A stretch of DNA of 64,000 nucleotides, taken from RUG420 sp045642465 (GTDB taxonomy: Bacteria; Bacillota; Clostridia; Oscillospirales; Acutalibacteraceae). Positions 1 to 8,626 of this stretch are shown piece after piece (within the stretch, counting starts at the first letter, position 1; each line of letters starts with the position of its first letter). The stretch is taken from positions 434,001 to 498,000 of the forward strand of contig JAZUIY010000016.1 of the NCBI GenBank assembly GCA_045642465.1, in the 5' to 3' direction. The translations under genes and the position numbers were made by a program. The notes beneath the pieces are model-generated. The model was not told the origin of the DNA and searched no databases. It saw nothing but the letters and a program-made list of their open reading frames with translations.

Positions 1-2
1 AG

Positions 3-164
3 GGCGGCAAGAACTTTACCGGTTATCTTTACACCGTAGAACAGAACGGCACCACCACTTACAGTGAAGTTATTGGTACCGAAGTAAACGGTTATATTGT
101 TATTATCCAGGCAAAGGGCTGGACCACCAACCAGTTGTCTGCCGCAATGTCTTACTTCAAATAA
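3..164 (+). CDS. 3' end of an unknown protein (partial)
   Basis: An open frame enters from the left edge and stops at a TAA at 162-164. The 53 visible residues are hydrophilic, with aromatic and Thr/Gly-rich beta-like character (GYLYTVEQNG, GYIVIIQAKGW) and end in SYFK. I do not recognise a family from this tail. The next gene begins 19 bases downstream with no terminator between them, so the two are probably co-transcribed. The start codon lies outside the window. Confidence 0.6.
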   Translation, partial: GGKNFTGYLYTVEQNGTTTYSEVIGTEVNGYIVIIQAKGWTTNQLSAAMSYFK

Positions 165-183
165 TTTGTAAGGGGAATGCCAC

Positions 184-693
184 TTGTCTGTTCCGGAATA
201 CATGCTGACTGCATTATCTGAAAAAGCGCCTTCGGCCCGGGTGTTTTCCAACATCACGTTGGATGGGAAACGGGGCAAAGGCTTAAAGGCAGACCTTCTC
301 ATTGTCCACAAAACCGGCATTTATCCGGTGTACTACTGTGACAAGGAAGGCTACGTTTACGGTGCCGAAAGTGCCAAATGCTGGATTCTTCGTAGCAATG
401 AAGGAGAAGGTGACTACTTCACCAATCCGCTGATTACTGCCAGACAGGCAACGGAAGCCTTGCTTTCCAAATGCCGTGGCATTGAACCCCGTTTTGTGAA
501 GCCAATTGTGCTTTACAGTGACAACACCTACATTGTGGATGTCTCCATTAAGGGAACAGACATTGCCTTTTGTGGAGAGGAATATTTCTTAGCCCAGTTC
601 CTTTTAAAGGAATATGAGGACGAAGTGGTGGACGCCCCGACCAGGGACACCATCATCAAGCAGTTCACCATGCTGCAACTATTTTCAAAATAA
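184..693 (+). CDS. NERD-domain-like protein with degenerate active site
   Basis: The 169-residue protein has the NERD (nuclease-related domain) layout: a strand with KADLLIVHKTGIY at about 35-47, a G-Y-V-Y-G turn near 58, then an NPL-x4-QA helix near 81-89 that matches the family's NPxxQ segment. The family's catalytic E-x-K on the second strand is not seen; the equivalent stretch reads VYYCD, so nuclease activity is doubtful. The start is a TTG, chosen because AAGGGG (170-175) lies about 8 bases upstream and the homologous region begins soon after. It follows the partial gene closely and ends at a strong terminator. NERD membership is by eye only. Confidence 0.55.
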   Translation: MSVPEYMLTALSEKAPSARVFSNITLDGKRGKGLKADLLIVHKTGIYPVYYCDKEGYVYGAESAKCWILRSNEGEGDYFTNPLITARQATEALLSKCRGIEPRFVKPIVLYSDNTYIVDVSIKGTDIAFCGEEYFLAQFLLKEYEDEVVDAPTRDTIIKQFTMLQLFSK

Positions 694-698
694 TAGAA

Positions 699-727
699 AA
701 GCCCCTAATTTTAGGGGCTTGTTTTTT
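699..727 (+). terminator. Rho-independent terminator
   Basis: A perfect 10-bp inverted repeat AAGCCCCTAA / TTAGGGGCTT (699-708, 711-720) is followed by GTTTTTT. It closes the NERD-like gene, yet malQ starts only 15 bases further on, so malQ needs read-through or a promoter inside the upstream gene. Confidence 0.85.
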
Positions 728-741
728 AGAGGAGAAATCAA

Positions 742-2274
742 ATGATTCGTAGTAGTGGCATTTTGATGCCAGTGGCTTCCTTGCCGTCCAACTATGGCAT
801 CGGCACCTTGGGGACGGAAGCTTACCGTTTTGTGGACTTCCTGAAGGCTGCCAAACAATCCTATTGGCAAATGCTTCCGGTGGGGCCAACCAGTTATGGG
901 GACTCGCCTTACCAGAGCTTTTCCACCTTTGCAGGGAATCCTTACTTCATTGACTTGGACATGCTGGTGGAAGCCGGCATGCTTTCAGAATCAGACCTGA
1001 CCTCCATTGACTGGGGAACGCAGGCTGACCAAATAGATTACGAGAAACTGTTTTTAAACCGCTTTACGGTTCTGAAAAAAGCCTATGAAGCGTTCATGGC
1101 AGAGGGTTACACCAACGAAACTTACAAGGTAGAGGACTTTCGCCGGTTTTCCGCAGAAAATGCTGCCTGGCTTTCGGAATATGCCCTCTACATGGTGCTG
1201 AAATCCGAAAACCTAATGAAGAGCTGGACCCAATGGGAAGACGACGCATTGCGGACCCATCAGGCAGATGCAATTGCTGCCGCTAGAATCCGTTATGCGG
1301 GCGATACAGCCATTTATGAATTCATCCAGTACTTGTTCTACACCCAGTGGAATGCCCTTCGGGCCTACGCCAGAGACAACGGCATCGGTATCATTGGGGA
1401 CATTCCAATTTATGTAGCACTGGACTCTGCTGACGTCTGGTCTGACCCAAAGCAGTTCCAGTTAGATGAAAAGAACTGTCCGAAGAAAGTGGCCGGTGTA
1501 CCGCCAGATTATTTCAATGAAGAGGGCCAGCTGTGGGGTAACCCACTATATGACTGGGACTACATGAAACAGGACGGTTACGGCTGGTGGATTCGCCGCA
1601 TTGATGGCGCTTCCAAACTCTATGATGTTATCCGCATTGACCACTTCCGTGGCTTTGCTTCTTATTGGGCTGTGGACGCCGATTCCACCACCGCCAAAAA
1701 CGGGGAATGGGTGAAAGGCCCGGGCATGGACTTCGTAGGTATGATTACCAACTGGTTCTGGAACCTTCAGTTCATTGCAGAAGACTTAGGGGATTTGAGC
1801 CCGGATGTCTATGAACTGCTGGAGGCTAGCAAATTGCCGGGCATGAAGGTGCTGGAATTTGCCTTTGATGCCACCGGCACATCCAATTATCTTCCGCATA
1901 AATTTGACGAAAACTGTGTCTGCTACATCGGCACCCATGACAACACGCCGGTTATGGCGTGGGAAACCGAAGAAGAGGAAGAGAACGTGGCTTTTGCCAC
2001 CGAGTATTTGGGACTGAACAAAGAGGAAGGCTTCAACTGGGGCATGATCCGAGGCGGAATGAGTTCCGTGGCCAACTTGTTTGTGACTCAGATGCAGGAC
2101 TACTTAGGCCTGGGCGCCAAGTACCGCACCAATACACCGGGTGTACTTGGCGGCAACTGGCAGTGGCGAATGCTGCCGGGTTCCCTGGACGAAAGCCTGG
2201 CGGAAAAAATTGCCCACATGACCGTCATGTACGGCAGGGCGCCTATAAAGGAATTAAAGAAAAGGCAAGCTTAA
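742..2274 (+). CDS. malQ: 4-alpha-glucanotransferase (amylomaltase), GH77
   Basis: Transfers alpha-1,4-glucan segments between maltodextrins, releasing glucose, in the cytosol. The 510 residues match the usual length of the compact GH77 form. The three GH77 catalytic acids are visible: nucleophile Asp300 in RIDHFRG, acid/base Glu347 in AEDLG and Asp400 in GTHDN. The N-terminus (SSGILMPVASLPS, then GIGTLG) is typical. The ATG at 742 follows AGGAGAAA with good spacing. It points to glycogen or maltodextrin turnover, though no phosphorylase or maltose transporter is nearby. Its stop codon overlaps that of the convergent downstream gene inside a shared terminator stem-loop. Confidence 0.95.
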   Translation: MIRSSGILMPVASLPSNYGIGTLGTEAYRFVDFLKAAKQSYWQMLPVGPTSYGDSPYQSFSTFAGNPYFIDLDMLVEAGMLSESDLTSIDWGTQADQIDYEKLFLNRFTVLKKAYEAFMAEGYTNETYKVEDFRRFSAENAAWLSEYALYMVLKSENLMKSWTQWEDDALRTHQADAIAAARIRYAGDTAIYEFIQYLFYTQWNALRAYARDNGIGIIGDIPIYVALDSADVWSDPKQFQLDEKNCPKKVAGVPPDYFNEEGQLWGNPLYDWDYMKQDGYGWWIRRIDGASKLYDVIRIDHFRGFASYWAVDADSTTAKNGEWVKGPGMDFVGMITNWFWNLQFIAEDLGDLSPDVYELLEASKLPGMKVLEFAFDATGTSNYLPHKFDENCVCYIGTHDNTPVMAWETEEEEENVAFATEYLGLNKEEGFNWGMIRGGMSSVANLFVTQMQDYLGLGAKYRTNTPGVLGGNWQWRMLPGSLDESLAEKIAHMTVMYGRAPIKELKKRQA

Positions 2275-2290
2275 CGCTTGCCTTTTTTCT
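2261..2290. terminator. Bidirectional terminator overlapping two stop codons
   Basis: A 10-bp perfect stem AAAGGCAAGC / GCTTGCCTTT (2261-2270, 2276-2285) has a 5-base loop TTAAC. The loop's TTAA supplies the stop of malQ on the plus strand and the stop of the DUF5662 gene on the minus strand. T-rich tails are present in both directions. Confidence 0.85.
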
Positions 2291-2837
2291 GTTCCTTTTT
2301 TAGCTTTCGTAAATACCGGAACCCGGCATCTTCGCCTTGCTCCGCAAAAATGGTGAGGATTTCAAAGAGTAGTTTTTCGGTGTTGGGATGCATTAACTGA
2401 GAATAGTCATGCTTGTTGGCATAGTCAAGGGCAGAGCCGTCATAGTAGTCGTTTTTGTAATAGACCTTACATGCTGCAAGGCGGTCACAGGTCATTTCAA
2501 TGACGTATTTCAGCGGCATTTCCACCGGGACTAAGGTGTAGCCGTTCATGGCGTTGTCAAACCAATATTCAAAGTGGTGCTTGTTTTTTCCTTTGTGGTG
2601 AATCCAAGCATCGGAACGGCCTTTCTCTAACCGCTCTGCTACGTTGGGGCTTCTGGTACCGGTGTAGTACTTTGCGCCGGCTAGAAACTCAACGGGAGCA
2701 TATTTAGATAAGTCGTGAAGCAGGCCCTGAAGGGGAATGCCTGCTTTGAGGCAATGGAGCATAACCAAATGCCGATGCTTGGTAATGGTCTTAAAATGCA
2801 TTTTGGCATTGTGCAAGTAATATGTCAACAAAAACAC
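2271..2837 (-). CDS. DUF5662 family protein (HD-like)
   Basis: A 188-residue protein resembling the DUF5662 family, which has no settled function. It contains His/Asp pairs reminiscent of HD-type metal hydrolases: RHLVMLHCLKAG, LLHDLSKY near 39-46, and HHKGKNKHHFEYW near 80-92. The C-terminus is very basic (KLKKEQKKGKR). The longest frame starts with GTG at 2837, but AAAGGA sits only about 2 bases from it, so one of the following TTG codons may be the true start. It is convergent with malQ and divergent from the lipase gene at 2909. Assignment is from motif resemblance; the biochemical role is unknown. Confidence 0.7.
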   Translation of the reverse strand: MFLLTYYLHNAKMHFKTITKHRHLVMLHCLKAGIPLQGLLHDLSKYAPVEFLAGAKYYTGTRSPNVAERLEKGRSDAWIHHKGKNKHHFEYWFDNAMNGYTLVPVEMPLKYVIEMTCDRLAACKVYYKNDYYDGSALDYANKHDYSQLMHPNTEKLLFEILTIFAEQGEDAGFRYLRKLKKEQKKGKR

Positions 2838-2849
2838 CGTCCTTTATGG

Positions 2850-2877
2850 TTACAATCTTAACATAAAATCGTATAAT
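2850..2877 (+). promoter_or_regulatory. Sigma-A type promoter of lipase 1
   Basis: TTACAA (2850-2855), a 16-base spacer and a perfect TATAAT (2872-2877) lie just before the lipase gene at 2909. Confidence 0.7.
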
Positions 2878-2908
2878 GGAAATAATGGAATTTAGGGAGG
2901 TGACAAGT

Positions 2909-4012
2909 ATGGCGTATCCTTTTGTATTGGTACATGGATTTCGCAACATGGGGGAAGCGTTTAAACAAGCCCGCGGTATTTTGAACGACCTGGGCTATGA
3001 AGCCTATGCACCTCACGTACCGCCATACTCGAGTTTGTGGGACCGTGCCTGTGAACTCTATGCCATTTTGCTGGGCGGCACCGTAGATTACGGAAAAGCC
3101 CACGCAGAAAAATATGGTCATGCCCGGTTTGGCAGAACCTATCCGGGGATTTACCCTGCTTGGGGTCAACTTGGCCCTGACGGGAAACGGAAAAAGGTAT
3201 ACCTCATTGCCCACAGCTTTGCCGGCCCAACCTGCCGCCTGTTAATGCATTTGTTGGCAGAAGGCAGTAAAGAAGAACGAAAGGCAACCAAACCGGAAGA
3301 CTTAAGCCCGCTGTTTTTAGGGGGCAATACGGACTGGGTAGCCTGTCTCTACACCTTAGCATCTCCGCTGAACGGAACCACTTTGGTGGATGACTTGCAG
3401 TTCATTCTCCGCACAGTGGAAATCCCGAAAATGGTCAAAGCCAATCAGGAAAGCGGCACCGGCGGAAAACTGACAGAACGACTTATGTTAGACCAGTTTG
3501 GCTTTGCTTCTTTAGACCAAAAACTGAGGAAGAGGCCGCTGGAAATTTTGCGGTTCCTCTATGGGGACGACATGTGTTATTCCGATATGAGCCTTCGGGG
3601 AATGGCCAAGGCCTGCAAAGACTTTAAGACCTACCCGAATGTCTATTATTTCTCTCAGCCTGCCCAGGACTCGGTACCGAAACTGTTCGGTCTCATCCAA
3701 GTACCGGAAAAGCGCATGCTGACCAAATATAAAATCTCCACTTGGTTCATGAACTTTGTCCACGGCGGCAAAGGTCGGGAATGGATTGTAGGCGATGGAC
3801 GGGTGAACGTCATTTCTCAGAAATTCCCATTTGGACACCCAAACAAAACTTATGAATCATTGTCGGAAGTGAAACCGGGTACCTGGTATGTGCTTCCAAT
3901 CATTCAGATGAACCATACCTCTTTTATTGGGTTTGGAGAAACCTACGAAGATATGTATGTATTTTACAAGGCACTGGCCGAACGGGTGAGTGCTTTGCCG
4001 GAAATAAAGTAA
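2909..4012 (+). CDS. Family I.5-type lipase (paralogue 1), no signal peptide
   Basis: An alpha/beta hydrolase of 367 residues related to staphylococcal and thermophilic Bacillus lipases (family I.5). The family's zinc-site block is present: Asp45 in WDRACE, then GGTVDYG, His65 and His71 in a GHARFGRTY context. The catalytic triad is probably Ser103, Asp296 (GDGRVN) and His336 (NHTS). The lipase box reads A-H-S-F-A, so both usual glycines are replaced by alanine, unlike the two paralogues in this window. The protein starts directly at the first strand (AYPFVLVHGF) and has no signal peptide, although the known family is secreted. ATG 2909 is chosen over an upstream in-frame ATG because AGGGAGGTGA (2894-2903) precedes it. 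The gene is followed 11 bases later by the flavoprotein gene. Confidence 0.85.
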   Translation: MAYPFVLVHGFRNMGEAFKQARGILNDLGYEAYAPHVPPYSSLWDRACELYAILLGGTVDYGKAHAEKYGHARFGRTYPGIYPAWGQLGPDGKRKKVYLIAHSFAGPTCRLLMHLLAEGSKEERKATKPEDLSPLFLGGNTDWVACLYTLASPLNGTTLVDDLQFILRTVEIPKMVKANQESGTGGKLTERLMLDQFGFASLDQKLRKRPLEILRFLYGDDMCYSDMSLRGMAKACKDFKTYPNVYYFSQPAQDSVPKLFGLIQVPEKRMLTKYKISTWFMNFVHGGKGREWIVGDGRVNVISQKFPFGHPNKTYESLSEVKPGTWYVLPIIQMNHTSFIGFGETYEDMYVFYKALAERVSALPEIK

Positions 4013-4023
4013 GGAGAACCGTT

Positions 4024-6867
4024 ATGGCAAATTTAAACGACAAGGAATTGTGGCCGGATTACGAGACCCCGGCAACGGATTTCGAAGACCCTGCCTTTAA
4101 TGCAAAGAACGGGGAATTCCGTCAGGTCATTGCCGATTTGGGCAAGGCCATTACCGACCGTATTCCACAGAAATTAGGCATTGAAAAAATTACCATGGAA
4201 GACCCGGAATACTGGGGCTTAAACGCTATGCTGCCAGAAGACGATTGGGCTTATCTGGCTCTTCATATGGGTGTTCGTCAGCCGAAGACCTTGAAGGATA
4301 TGCTGGATCTTGCCAAAGAAGATGAACATCTGAAAGACAAGACGGCCAAGCAGATTGAAGATATGCTGGAAGCAATGGCAGAAAAGGGTGTCATTGAGTA
4401 TAACTGGGAAAACCCAACTAGAACCAAGCAGTATGTACTGCCAATGTTTGTTCCGGGTTCTGCAGAATTCTCCAACATGAATGCAGACCTTTTGAACGAA
4501 CATCCGGAAGTAGGCATTTTCTTTGAACGGATGACCCGACTTCCTTTGGACCTGGTTACCCAGTTCGTTCCAGAAGGCGGCGCCGGTATCGGTATGCACG
4601 TTATTCCGGTAGAAAAAGCCATTGAAACCGAAAACCAGAGTGTTTCCATTGAACACATTTCTCATTGGCTGGATAAGTACGATGGGAAATATGCTGCATC
4701 GCCTTGCTCCTGCAGACGTTCCCGCTTAACCCATAACGAAGGCTGCGGTGACGACCCAGAAGGTTGGTGCGTAGCCATGGGCGACATGGCCGACTACGTA
4801 GTAGAAACCAACAAGGGCGGAAAGTATATTACCAAAGAAGAAGCTCTTAAGATTTTTGAAGATGCCGAAAAGAACGGCTTCGTTCATCAGATTACCAACA
4901 TTGATGGGGAGAATAAAATCTTCGCCATTTGTAACTGTAACGTAAATGTTTGTTACGCACTGCGTACCTCTCAGCTCTATAACACTCCGAATATGTCCCG
5001 GTCCGCTTATGTGGCTCACGTGAACAAGGAAAAGTGCGTTGCCTGCGGCAAGTGCGTAGAAGTCTGCCCGGCCGGTGCTCCGAAACTGGGCCAGAAGCTC
5101 TGCAAGAAAGACGGTACCGAAGTACAGTATCCACAGCAGGAACTGCCTTGGGAAAACGTGAAGTGGGGCGAAGACAAATGGGCTCCTGACTATAGAGACA
5201 AGAACCGCATCAACACCCATGACAGCGGTACTGCTCCTTGTAAGTCTGCCTGCCCGGCTCACATTGCCATTCAGGGTTACATCAACATGATTAAGGACGG
5301 CCGTTACGACGAAGCCCTTGCCCTCATTAAGCAGGACAACCCACTGCCGGCCATCTGCGGTCGTATTTGTAACCGGCGCTGTGAAGATGCTTGCACCAGA
5401 GCCACCATTGACGAAGCCGTTGCCATTGACAACTTGAAGCGCTTTGTGGCTGACCGTGACCTGAATGCAGACACCAGATACGTTCCGGAAAAGACCATTC
5501 CATCCCAGAACAAGGATTACTATGCTGACGACAAGATTGCCATTATTGGCGCCGGTCCTGCCGGTTTGTCCTGTGCATACTATCTTGCACTCAAGGGTTA
5601 CAAACCGGTCATTTTCGAAAAAGAACAGAAGGCCGGCGGTATGCTGACTTATGGCATTCCATCTTTCAAACTGCAGAAAGATGTCATTGAAGCAGAAATC
5701 AAAATCATTGAAGAACTGGGCGTTACCATCAAGTATGGTGTAGAAGTGGGCAAGGACATTACCCTGGATCAACTTCGTGCCGAAGGGTTTAAGGCATTCT
5801 ATATTGCCATCGGCTGCCAAGGCGGCAAAAAGGCCGGTATTGCAGGGGAAGACGCAGACGGCGTTTACACTGCAGTAGACTTCTTGAAACAGTCTATTAC
5901 CAAGGAAGCCTTCCCACTGAAAAAGGGTAAGACCATTGTCATTGGTGGCGGTAATGTAGCAATTGACGCCGCCCGCATGGCATACCGTTGCGGTAAGTCT
6001 GATGACGTTTCCATGTACTGCTTGGAACAGCTCATAGAAATGCCTGCATTGGATGAAGAAATCAACGAAGCAAAAGACGACCACGTTGAAATTGTCAACG
6101 GTTGGGGCCCGAAGGAAATCCTTACGAAACGCGGCAAGGTTTGCGGCGTTGTCTTCAAGAAGTGCACCAAGGTTTATAATCCTGACGGCAGCTTTGCTCC
6201 GGAATATGACGAAAATGAAACCATTACTGTGGACTGCACCAACGTCATTCTTTCCATTGGTCAGGCCATTGAATGGGGTAACCTGTTAGACGGCTCTAAA
6301 GTAGAACTGGGTCGTGGCAACGGCGCCAAGGCCAACCGTTTGACCTATCAGACTGCCGAACCGGATATCTTCGTAGGCGGTGACGTTTACACCGGTCCGA
6401 AATTTGCCATCGATGCCATTGCAGCCGGTAGAGAAGGTGCCATTTCTATCCATAGATTCGTTCAGCCTAACTGCACGCTTACCATTGGTAGAGACCGCAG
6501 AGACTTTACCGAACTGGATAAGAACGACATCCGTGTCATTGGTTATGACGAAGCTGGCAGAAATCAGCCGGAAAGAGACCCATCCTATGCCACCAAGTCC
6601 TTCAAAGAATATGACAAGGCATTCACTGAAGAACAGGCCAAGGCAGAAGCCAACCGCTGCTTAAAGTGCGGTGCTTCTATTATTGACCCGAACCGTTGTC
6701 TCGGCTGTGGACTTTGCACCACCAGATGTCAGTTCGATGCCATTGAACTGCGCAGAGATCTTCCTGGCTGCTCTACCATGAGAACCTCCGAAGAAAAGTT
6801 GAAGTACATCATACCAAACATGGTGAAGTATCCTGCAAACCTTGCCATTAAGAAACTGAAAAAGTAA
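4024..6867 (+). CDS. Large Fe-S flavoprotein with GltD-like (NADPH) module
   Basis: A 947-residue multidomain redox protein. Residues about 1-330 hold Cys clusters of a poorly defined ferredoxin-related module (PCSCRR, GCGDDPEGWC, CNCNVNVC). A 4Fe-4S ferredoxin motif begins at Cys338 (CVACGKCVEVCP). From about 400 to 850 it matches the small subunit of glutamate synthase (GltD): Cys-rich N-terminal cluster from Cys406, FAD-binding GAGPAG at about 509-514 and NAD(P)-binding GGGNVA near 641. A second ferredoxin motif starts at Cys892 (CLGCGLCTTRC). No signal peptide is visible. It probably moves electrons between NAD(P)H and ferredoxin or an unknown acceptor. No gltA-like large subunit is adjacent. 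It lies between a lipase gene and hypA with short gaps, suggesting one operon. Confidence 0.8.
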   Translation: MANLNDKELWPDYETPATDFEDPAFNAKNGEFRQVIADLGKAITDRIPQKLGIEKITMEDPEYWGLNAMLPEDDWAYLALHMGVRQPKTLKDMLDLAKEDEHLKDKTAKQIEDMLEAMAEKGVIEYNWENPTRTKQYVLPMFVPGSAEFSNMNADLLNEHPEVGIFFERMTRLPLDLVTQFVPEGGAGIGMHVIPVEKAIETENQSVSIEHISHWLDKYDGKYAASPCSCRRSRLTHNEGCGDDPEGWCVAMGDMADYVVETNKGGKYITKEEALKIFEDAEKNGFVHQITNIDGENKIFAICNCNVNVCYALRTSQLYNTPNMSRSAYVAHVNKEKCVACGKCVEVCPAGAPKLGQKLCKKDGTEVQYPQQELPWENVKWGEDKWAPDYRDKNRINTHDSGTAPCKSACPAHIAIQGYINMIKDGRYDEALALIKQDNPLPAICGRICNRRCEDACTRATIDEAVAIDNLKRFVADRDLNADTRYVPEKTIPSQNKDYYADDKIAIIGAGPAGLSCAYYLALKGYKPVIFEKEQKAGGMLTYGIPSFKLQKDVIEAEIKIIEELGVTIKYGVEVGKDITLDQLRAEGFKAFYIAIGCQGGKKAGIAGEDADGVYTAVDFLKQSITKEAFPLKKGKTIVIGGGNVAIDAARMAYRCGKSDDVSMYCLEQLIEMPALDEEINEAKDDHVEIVNGWGPKEILTKRGKVCGVVFKKCTKVYNPDGSFAPEYDENETITVDCTNVILSIGQAIEWGNLLDGSKVELGRGNGAKANRLTYQTAEPDIFVGGDVYTGPKFAIDAIAAGREGAISIHRFVQPNCTLTIGRDRRDFTELDKNDIRVIGYDEAGRNQPERDPSYATKSFKEYDKAFTEEQAKAEANRCLKCGASIIDPNRCLGCGLCTTRCQFDAIELRRDLPGCSTMRTSEEKLKYIIPNMVKYPANLAIKKLKK

Positions 6868-6878
6868 GAGGAACCCAT

Positions 6879-7259
6879 ATGCATGAATTAGGCGTTGTGT
6901 TTGCCATTATGGATACCGTAGAAGGATTTGCCAAACAAAACGGCATTACCAAGGTTTCTGCGGTAACTGTGGAAAAAGGAGAGGTATCTACCGTCATAGA
7001 CGAATATCTAACTGACTGTTGGAATTGGTCTGTGAAGAAGAACGAACTGTTTTTAGATACCAAACTCTTCATTGAAACCATTCCGGCCATCACATTGTGC
7101 AATCAATGTAAGCAGACTTATAGTACCGTCAAGTATGCAAAAGTCTGTCCGCATTGTGGGTCTGAAGATACTGTTTTAGTGCAAGGAAACGAACTCCAAA
7201 TTAAGGATATCGGCGTCTATGACGAAGATATGCCGGAGGGTATGGAAACAGTAGATTAA
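6879..7259 (+). CDS. hypA: HypA-type nickel chaperone
   Basis: The protein has the HypA signature: N-terminal MHEL, whose His2 binds nickel in the family, and a zinc site made by Cys74/Cys77 and Cys90/Cys93 (LCNQC, VCPHC). HypA delivers nickel to NiFe hydrogenase or urease. The length of 126 residues is slightly above the usual 113-118, with an acidic tail. It starts 11 bases after the flavoprotein gene, so the two are likely co-transcribed. No hydrogenase or other hyp gene is in the window, so the target is unknown. A strong terminator follows. Confidence 0.85.
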   Translation: MHELGVVFAIMDTVEGFAKQNGITKVSAVTVEKGEVSTVIDEYLTDCWNWSVKKNELFLDTKLFIETIPAITLCNQCKQTYSTVKYAKVCPHCGSEDTVLVQGNELQIKDIGVYDEDMPEGMETVD

Positions 7260-7270
7260 ACAAACAAAAA

Positions 7271-7298
7271 GGCTTGCCCAAAAGGGTAAGCCTTTTTT
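7271..7298 (+). terminator. Rho-independent terminator after hypA
   Basis: GGCTTgCCC / GGGtAAGCC (7271-7279, 7284-7292) with an AAAA loop and six T residues. Confidence 0.9.
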
Positions 7299-7377
7299 GC
7301 TTATATCTAGATTTTCTTTATATAAAACGCCGAAATTTTAGACGCATTTTTGGAGGCAAAACAAGACACAAATTTTG

Positions 7378-7383
7378 TATAAT
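7378..7383 (+). promoter_or_regulatory. Likely -10 box of lipase 2 promoter
   Basis: A perfect TATAAT preceded by TG sits about 54 bases before the lipase start. No convincing -35 hexamer is at the right distance. Confidence 0.5.
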
Positions 7384-7436
7384 GTTTACAGCATTTTATT
7401 TTCGCAAAACATCTTAATAGGGAGGACATTTTCGAA

Positions 7437-8594
7437 ATGAAAAAGACAAACCAATTTCCAATCATTATGGTTCATGGGTTCCTTTGCTGGGGCGAAGAAA
7501 CCGGACTACACCAGTTCATGCCTTGCTTTGGCATGTGGAACGGCAACGCAAAGATGACTGTGCTGGAACAGGGAATTCCTGCATGGGCACCACACGTTGG
7601 CCCATTCTCCAGCATGTGGGACAGAGCATGTGAACTGTATGCAATACTGAAGGGCGGCACCGTAGACTACGGTAAAGTTCATTCTGAACGCAACGGCCAT
7701 GCCCGTTTTGGCAGAACCTATGAAGCCCGCGTTCCTAACTGGGGCGAATTGGATGAAAATGGTAAAATTCAGAAGATCAACATCATTGGTCACAGCTTTG
7801 GCGGACCAACTGTTCGTACGTTAATTCATCTTCTTGCAGAAGGTTCTGCAGAAGAAAGAGAAGGCACAGATGCTGCTGACCTTTCTCCGCTGTTTGAAGG
7901 CGGAAAAGCCAACTGGATTCATTCCTGCACTACTTTGGCTGCAACTCATAACGGTGTAACTTTGCCAGACGCAGGCCGTCCATTGGTTAAGCCAATGGGA
8001 GCTCTTGTTTACGCTATTGGTAACGTTGCTTCCGGTACTTGGTTTGCTCGTCTTTACGATTTCAACCTGGATCGCTTTGGCCTTTCCAGCTTGACCAAGC
8101 ATTACAAGTTCAACCCATATGGCATTGCTAATCTTATCAACAAGAAGGAAGACAATATTTTCTGGGAACTCTCCACAGAAGGCGGCCCTGAATCCACCAA
8201 GGATTACAAGACCTATGACAACATTTATTACTTCTCTTATGCCGGTTACAGAACCGAAATTAAGAACGGTAAGTGCAAGCCATCCAAAGACATGTGGCTT
8301 CCACTGAGACCATTTGCTCTGTTCACCTGCGGCTACACCGATGCTACTCATGACAAGTCCTGGCAGCCAAATGACGGTTTGGTTAATATCCCATCTGCAC
8401 AGTATCCAATGGGTCAGCCACACGTTGACTTTGAAGCTGTAAACGGTGACTACAAGCCGGGTATTTGGCACGTAATGCCTCTGGAATGGAAAGACCATAC
8501 TTCTTACATGGGCGTTCTGGAAAAGAAAGACGTATATAAGCAGTTCTGGATTGACATTGCTGACCGTGTAACAGATCTTCCGGTTATTGATTAA
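7437..8594 (+). CDS. Family I.5-type lipase (paralogue 2), no signal peptide
   Basis: A 385-residue cytosolic lipase homologue. It has the canonical GHSFGG box with nucleophile Ser120, and zinc-site residues Asp62 (WDRACELYA), His82 and His88 in GGTVDYG...GHARFGRTYE. Asp313 (PNDGLVN) and His354 (DHTSYMG) are the likely remaining triad members. Preference for AAC, ACC, TTC, GAA, CTT and GTT suggests high expression. The ATG at 7437 follows GGGAGGAC by about 10 bases. A small membrane protein gene follows after 32 bases with its own strong ribosome binding site, and both end at the terminator at 9198. Substrate unknown; a short-chain or complex-lipid esterase is equally possible. Confidence 0.85.
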   Translation: MKKTNQFPIIMVHGFLCWGEETGLHQFMPCFGMWNGNAKMTVLEQGIPAWAPHVGPFSSMWDRACELYAILKGGTVDYGKVHSERNGHARFGRTYEARVPNWGELDENGKIQKINIIGHSFGGPTVRTLIHLLAEGSAEEREGTDAADLSPLFEGGKANWIHSCTTLAATHNGVTLPDAGRPLVKPMGALVYAIGNVASGTWFARLYDFNLDRFGLSSLTKHYKFNPYGIANLINKKEDNIFWELSTEGGPESTKDYKTYDNIYYFSYAGYRTEIKNGKCKPSKDMWLPLRPFALFTCGYTDATHDKSWQPNDGLVNIPSAQYPMGQPHVDFEAVNGDYKPGIWHVMPLEWKDHTSYMGVLEKKDVYKQFWIDIADRVTDLPVID

Positions 8595-8626
8595 TTGCTG
8601 CAAAAACTTGAGGAGGTTTTTATATT

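Noticed and set aside
4726..6084. A 452-codon antisense open frame inside the Fe-S flavoprotein gene
   Set aside because: It is a mirror of strong codon bias in a gene with unmistakable cofactor motifs; no ribosome binding site or domain.
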